64,000 bases of DNA, from assembly GCF_019799965.1 (NCBI RefSeq), contig NZ_JABGCJ010000001.1, positions 62,001-126,000 on the forward strand. Direction: 5' to 3'. Under the pieces are notes generated by a model that made no database searches, had not been told where the DNA came from, and worked only from the letters and a program-made list of their open reading frames with translations. A program made the translations under genes and the position numbers. The number at the start of each line of letters is the position of its first letter. The stretch's first letter is position 1. This stretch comes from Modestobacter italicus. GTDB taxonomy: Bacteria > Actinomycetota > Actinomycetes > Mycobacteriales > Geodermatophilaceae. Below are positions 63,282 to 64,000 of the stretch, in pieces.

Positions 63282-64000
63282 TCAGCCGCCGAAGCGGCGG
63301 TGCCGGGCCGCGTAGGCGCGCAGCGCCCGCAGGAAGTCGACCCGGCGGAACTCCGGCCAGTACACGTCGGTGAAGTAGAACTCCGAGTGCGCCGTCTGCC
63401 ACGTGAGGAACCCCGACAGCCGCTGCTCGCCACTGGTCCGGATCACCAGGTCCGGGTCGGGCTGCCCACGGGTGTAGAGGTGCTCGGCGATGTGCTCGAC
63501 GTCCAGCACCTCGATCAGCTCCGGCAGCGTCGTCCCCCGCTCGGCGTGCTCGGCCAGCAACGACCGGACGGCGTCGGCGATCTCCCGCCGCCCGCCGTAG
63601 CCGACCGCCAGGTTGACCGTGGCACCGGGACGGTCCCGGGTGTCCCGCTCGGCCCGGGTCAGCACGGCGACGGTCTCCTCGGGCAGCAGCTCCAAGGCGC
63701 CCACCGCCCGCAGGTGCCAGTTCCGGTTCGGCCCGGCCAGGTCGCAGGCGACGCCCTCGATGATCCGCAGCAACGGGGTCAGCTCCGGCTCGGGCCGGGT
63801 CAGGTTGTCGGTGGACAGCAGGAAGAGCGTGACCACCTCGACACCGGCCTCGTCGCACCAGGACAGCAGGTCGGCGATCTTGTCCGCCCCGCGACGGTGC
63901 CCCTCGCTGACGTCCTCCAGGCCGATCGCCCGCGCCCAGCGCCGGTTCCCGTCGATGATCACGCCGACGTGGCGAGGGGTGTCGGCGCCCACCAGCCCTC
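63282..64000 (-). CDS. Cis-prenyl transferase (short-chain Z-FPP/undecaprenyl synthase family), 5' end at window edge
   Basis: At least 236 residues. DTPRHVGVIIDGNRRWARAI is the active-site Asp region, then STDNLTRPEPELTPL, VNLAVGYGGRREIADAVRSL and PDPDLVIRTSGEQRLSGFLT with FLTWQTAHSEFYFTD. A GTG at 63992 could start the protein, but the frame stays open to the window edge and relatives have a longer start, so the gene may be cut. The sequence most resembles the actinobacterial (Z)-farnesyl diphosphate synthase group, which primes decaprenyl phosphate synthesis. Confidence 0.92.
   Translation of the reverse strand, partial: GLVGADTPRHVGVIIDGNRRWARAIGLEDVSEGHRRGADKIADLLSWCDEAGVEVVTLFLLSTDNLTRPEPELTPLLRIIEGVACDLAGPNRNWHLRAVGALELLPEETVAVLTRAERDTRDRPGATVNLAVGYGGRREIADAVRSLLAEHAERGTTLPELIEVLDVEHIAEHLYTRGQPDPDLVIRTSGEQRLSGFLTWQTAHSEFYFTDVYWPEFRRVDFLRALRAYAARHRRFGG

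Noticed and set aside
61661-63373. 570-residue plus-strand open frame opposite the DUF885 gene
   Set aside because: His/Gln/Arg/Gly-rich antisense shadow; the minus strand encodes the HEAYPGHH motif protein.

Overview
The window is very GC-rich and codes densely on both strands, with many GTG starts and ATGA/GTGA stop-start overlaps. This is typical of a high-GC actinobacterium. A complete flagellum, three flagellins and housekeeping genes in an order like that around mycobacterial ispH/glpX/fumC/phoH suggest a motile soil actinobacterium, most likely of the Geodermatophilaceae (Blastococcus/Geodermatophilus/Modestobacter type). The family assignment is inference.

Layout. 1-3769 (mostly minus): the 5' tip of ychF, then an ABC exporter plus two-component system operon (ATPase, permease, DesK-type kinase, NarL-type regulator). 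3912-8106 (plus): Ada-AlkA fusion glycosylase with ogt, rmuC, and a DUF6542 membrane protein. 8218-19324: housekeeping backbone of ispH, a lipid-droplet-type protein, an M15 peptidase, xseA-xseB, a DUF4245 protein, glpX, a DUF1707 protein, a secreted-type membrane protein, fumC and citrate synthase. 19518-24631: a large NlpC/P60-M15 cell-wall protein and four poorly known minus-strand genes, including a diverged sigma factor. 24774-60074: flagellar locus. 60153-64000 (minus): PIN-PhoH ATPase, a small membrane protein, a DUF885 protein and a cis-prenyl transferase.

The flagellar locus has a minus-strand block (flgN-flgK-flgL, then csrA) and a plus-strand block. The plus block runs fliA, three flagellins, fliD-fliS-fliT-like, flgB-flgC-fliE-fliF-fliG-fliH-fliI-fliJ, a peptidoglycan hydrolase, fliK-flgD-flgE, flbD-motA-motB-fliL, fliM-fliN-fliO-fliP-fliQ-fliR-flhB, flhA, and a giant FlhF-like protein. 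It supplies basal body, switch, export gate, hook, filament, cap and stator. I see no fliW, flgM, flhG or chemotaxis genes in the window.

The regulatory picture is the most informative part. Six sites matching a sigma-28 type promoter (TCAA, then CCGAT starting about 21 bases further on) lie before fliA, each flagellin, flgB and flbD-motA. Each flagellin promoter is followed at once by a conserved stem-loop with a CGGA or CGGC tetraloop, upstream of a GGA-containing ribosome binding site. That is the layout of a CsrA-controlled flagellin leader, and csrA lies within 7 kb. Other points of interest are an FlhF-like protein whose P-loop has lost its GKT residues and which carries nine exact 15-bp repeats, an N-terminus of FliI encoded by a copy of a dispersed intergenic repeat, and an NlpC/P60 domain with Asp in place of the catalytic His.
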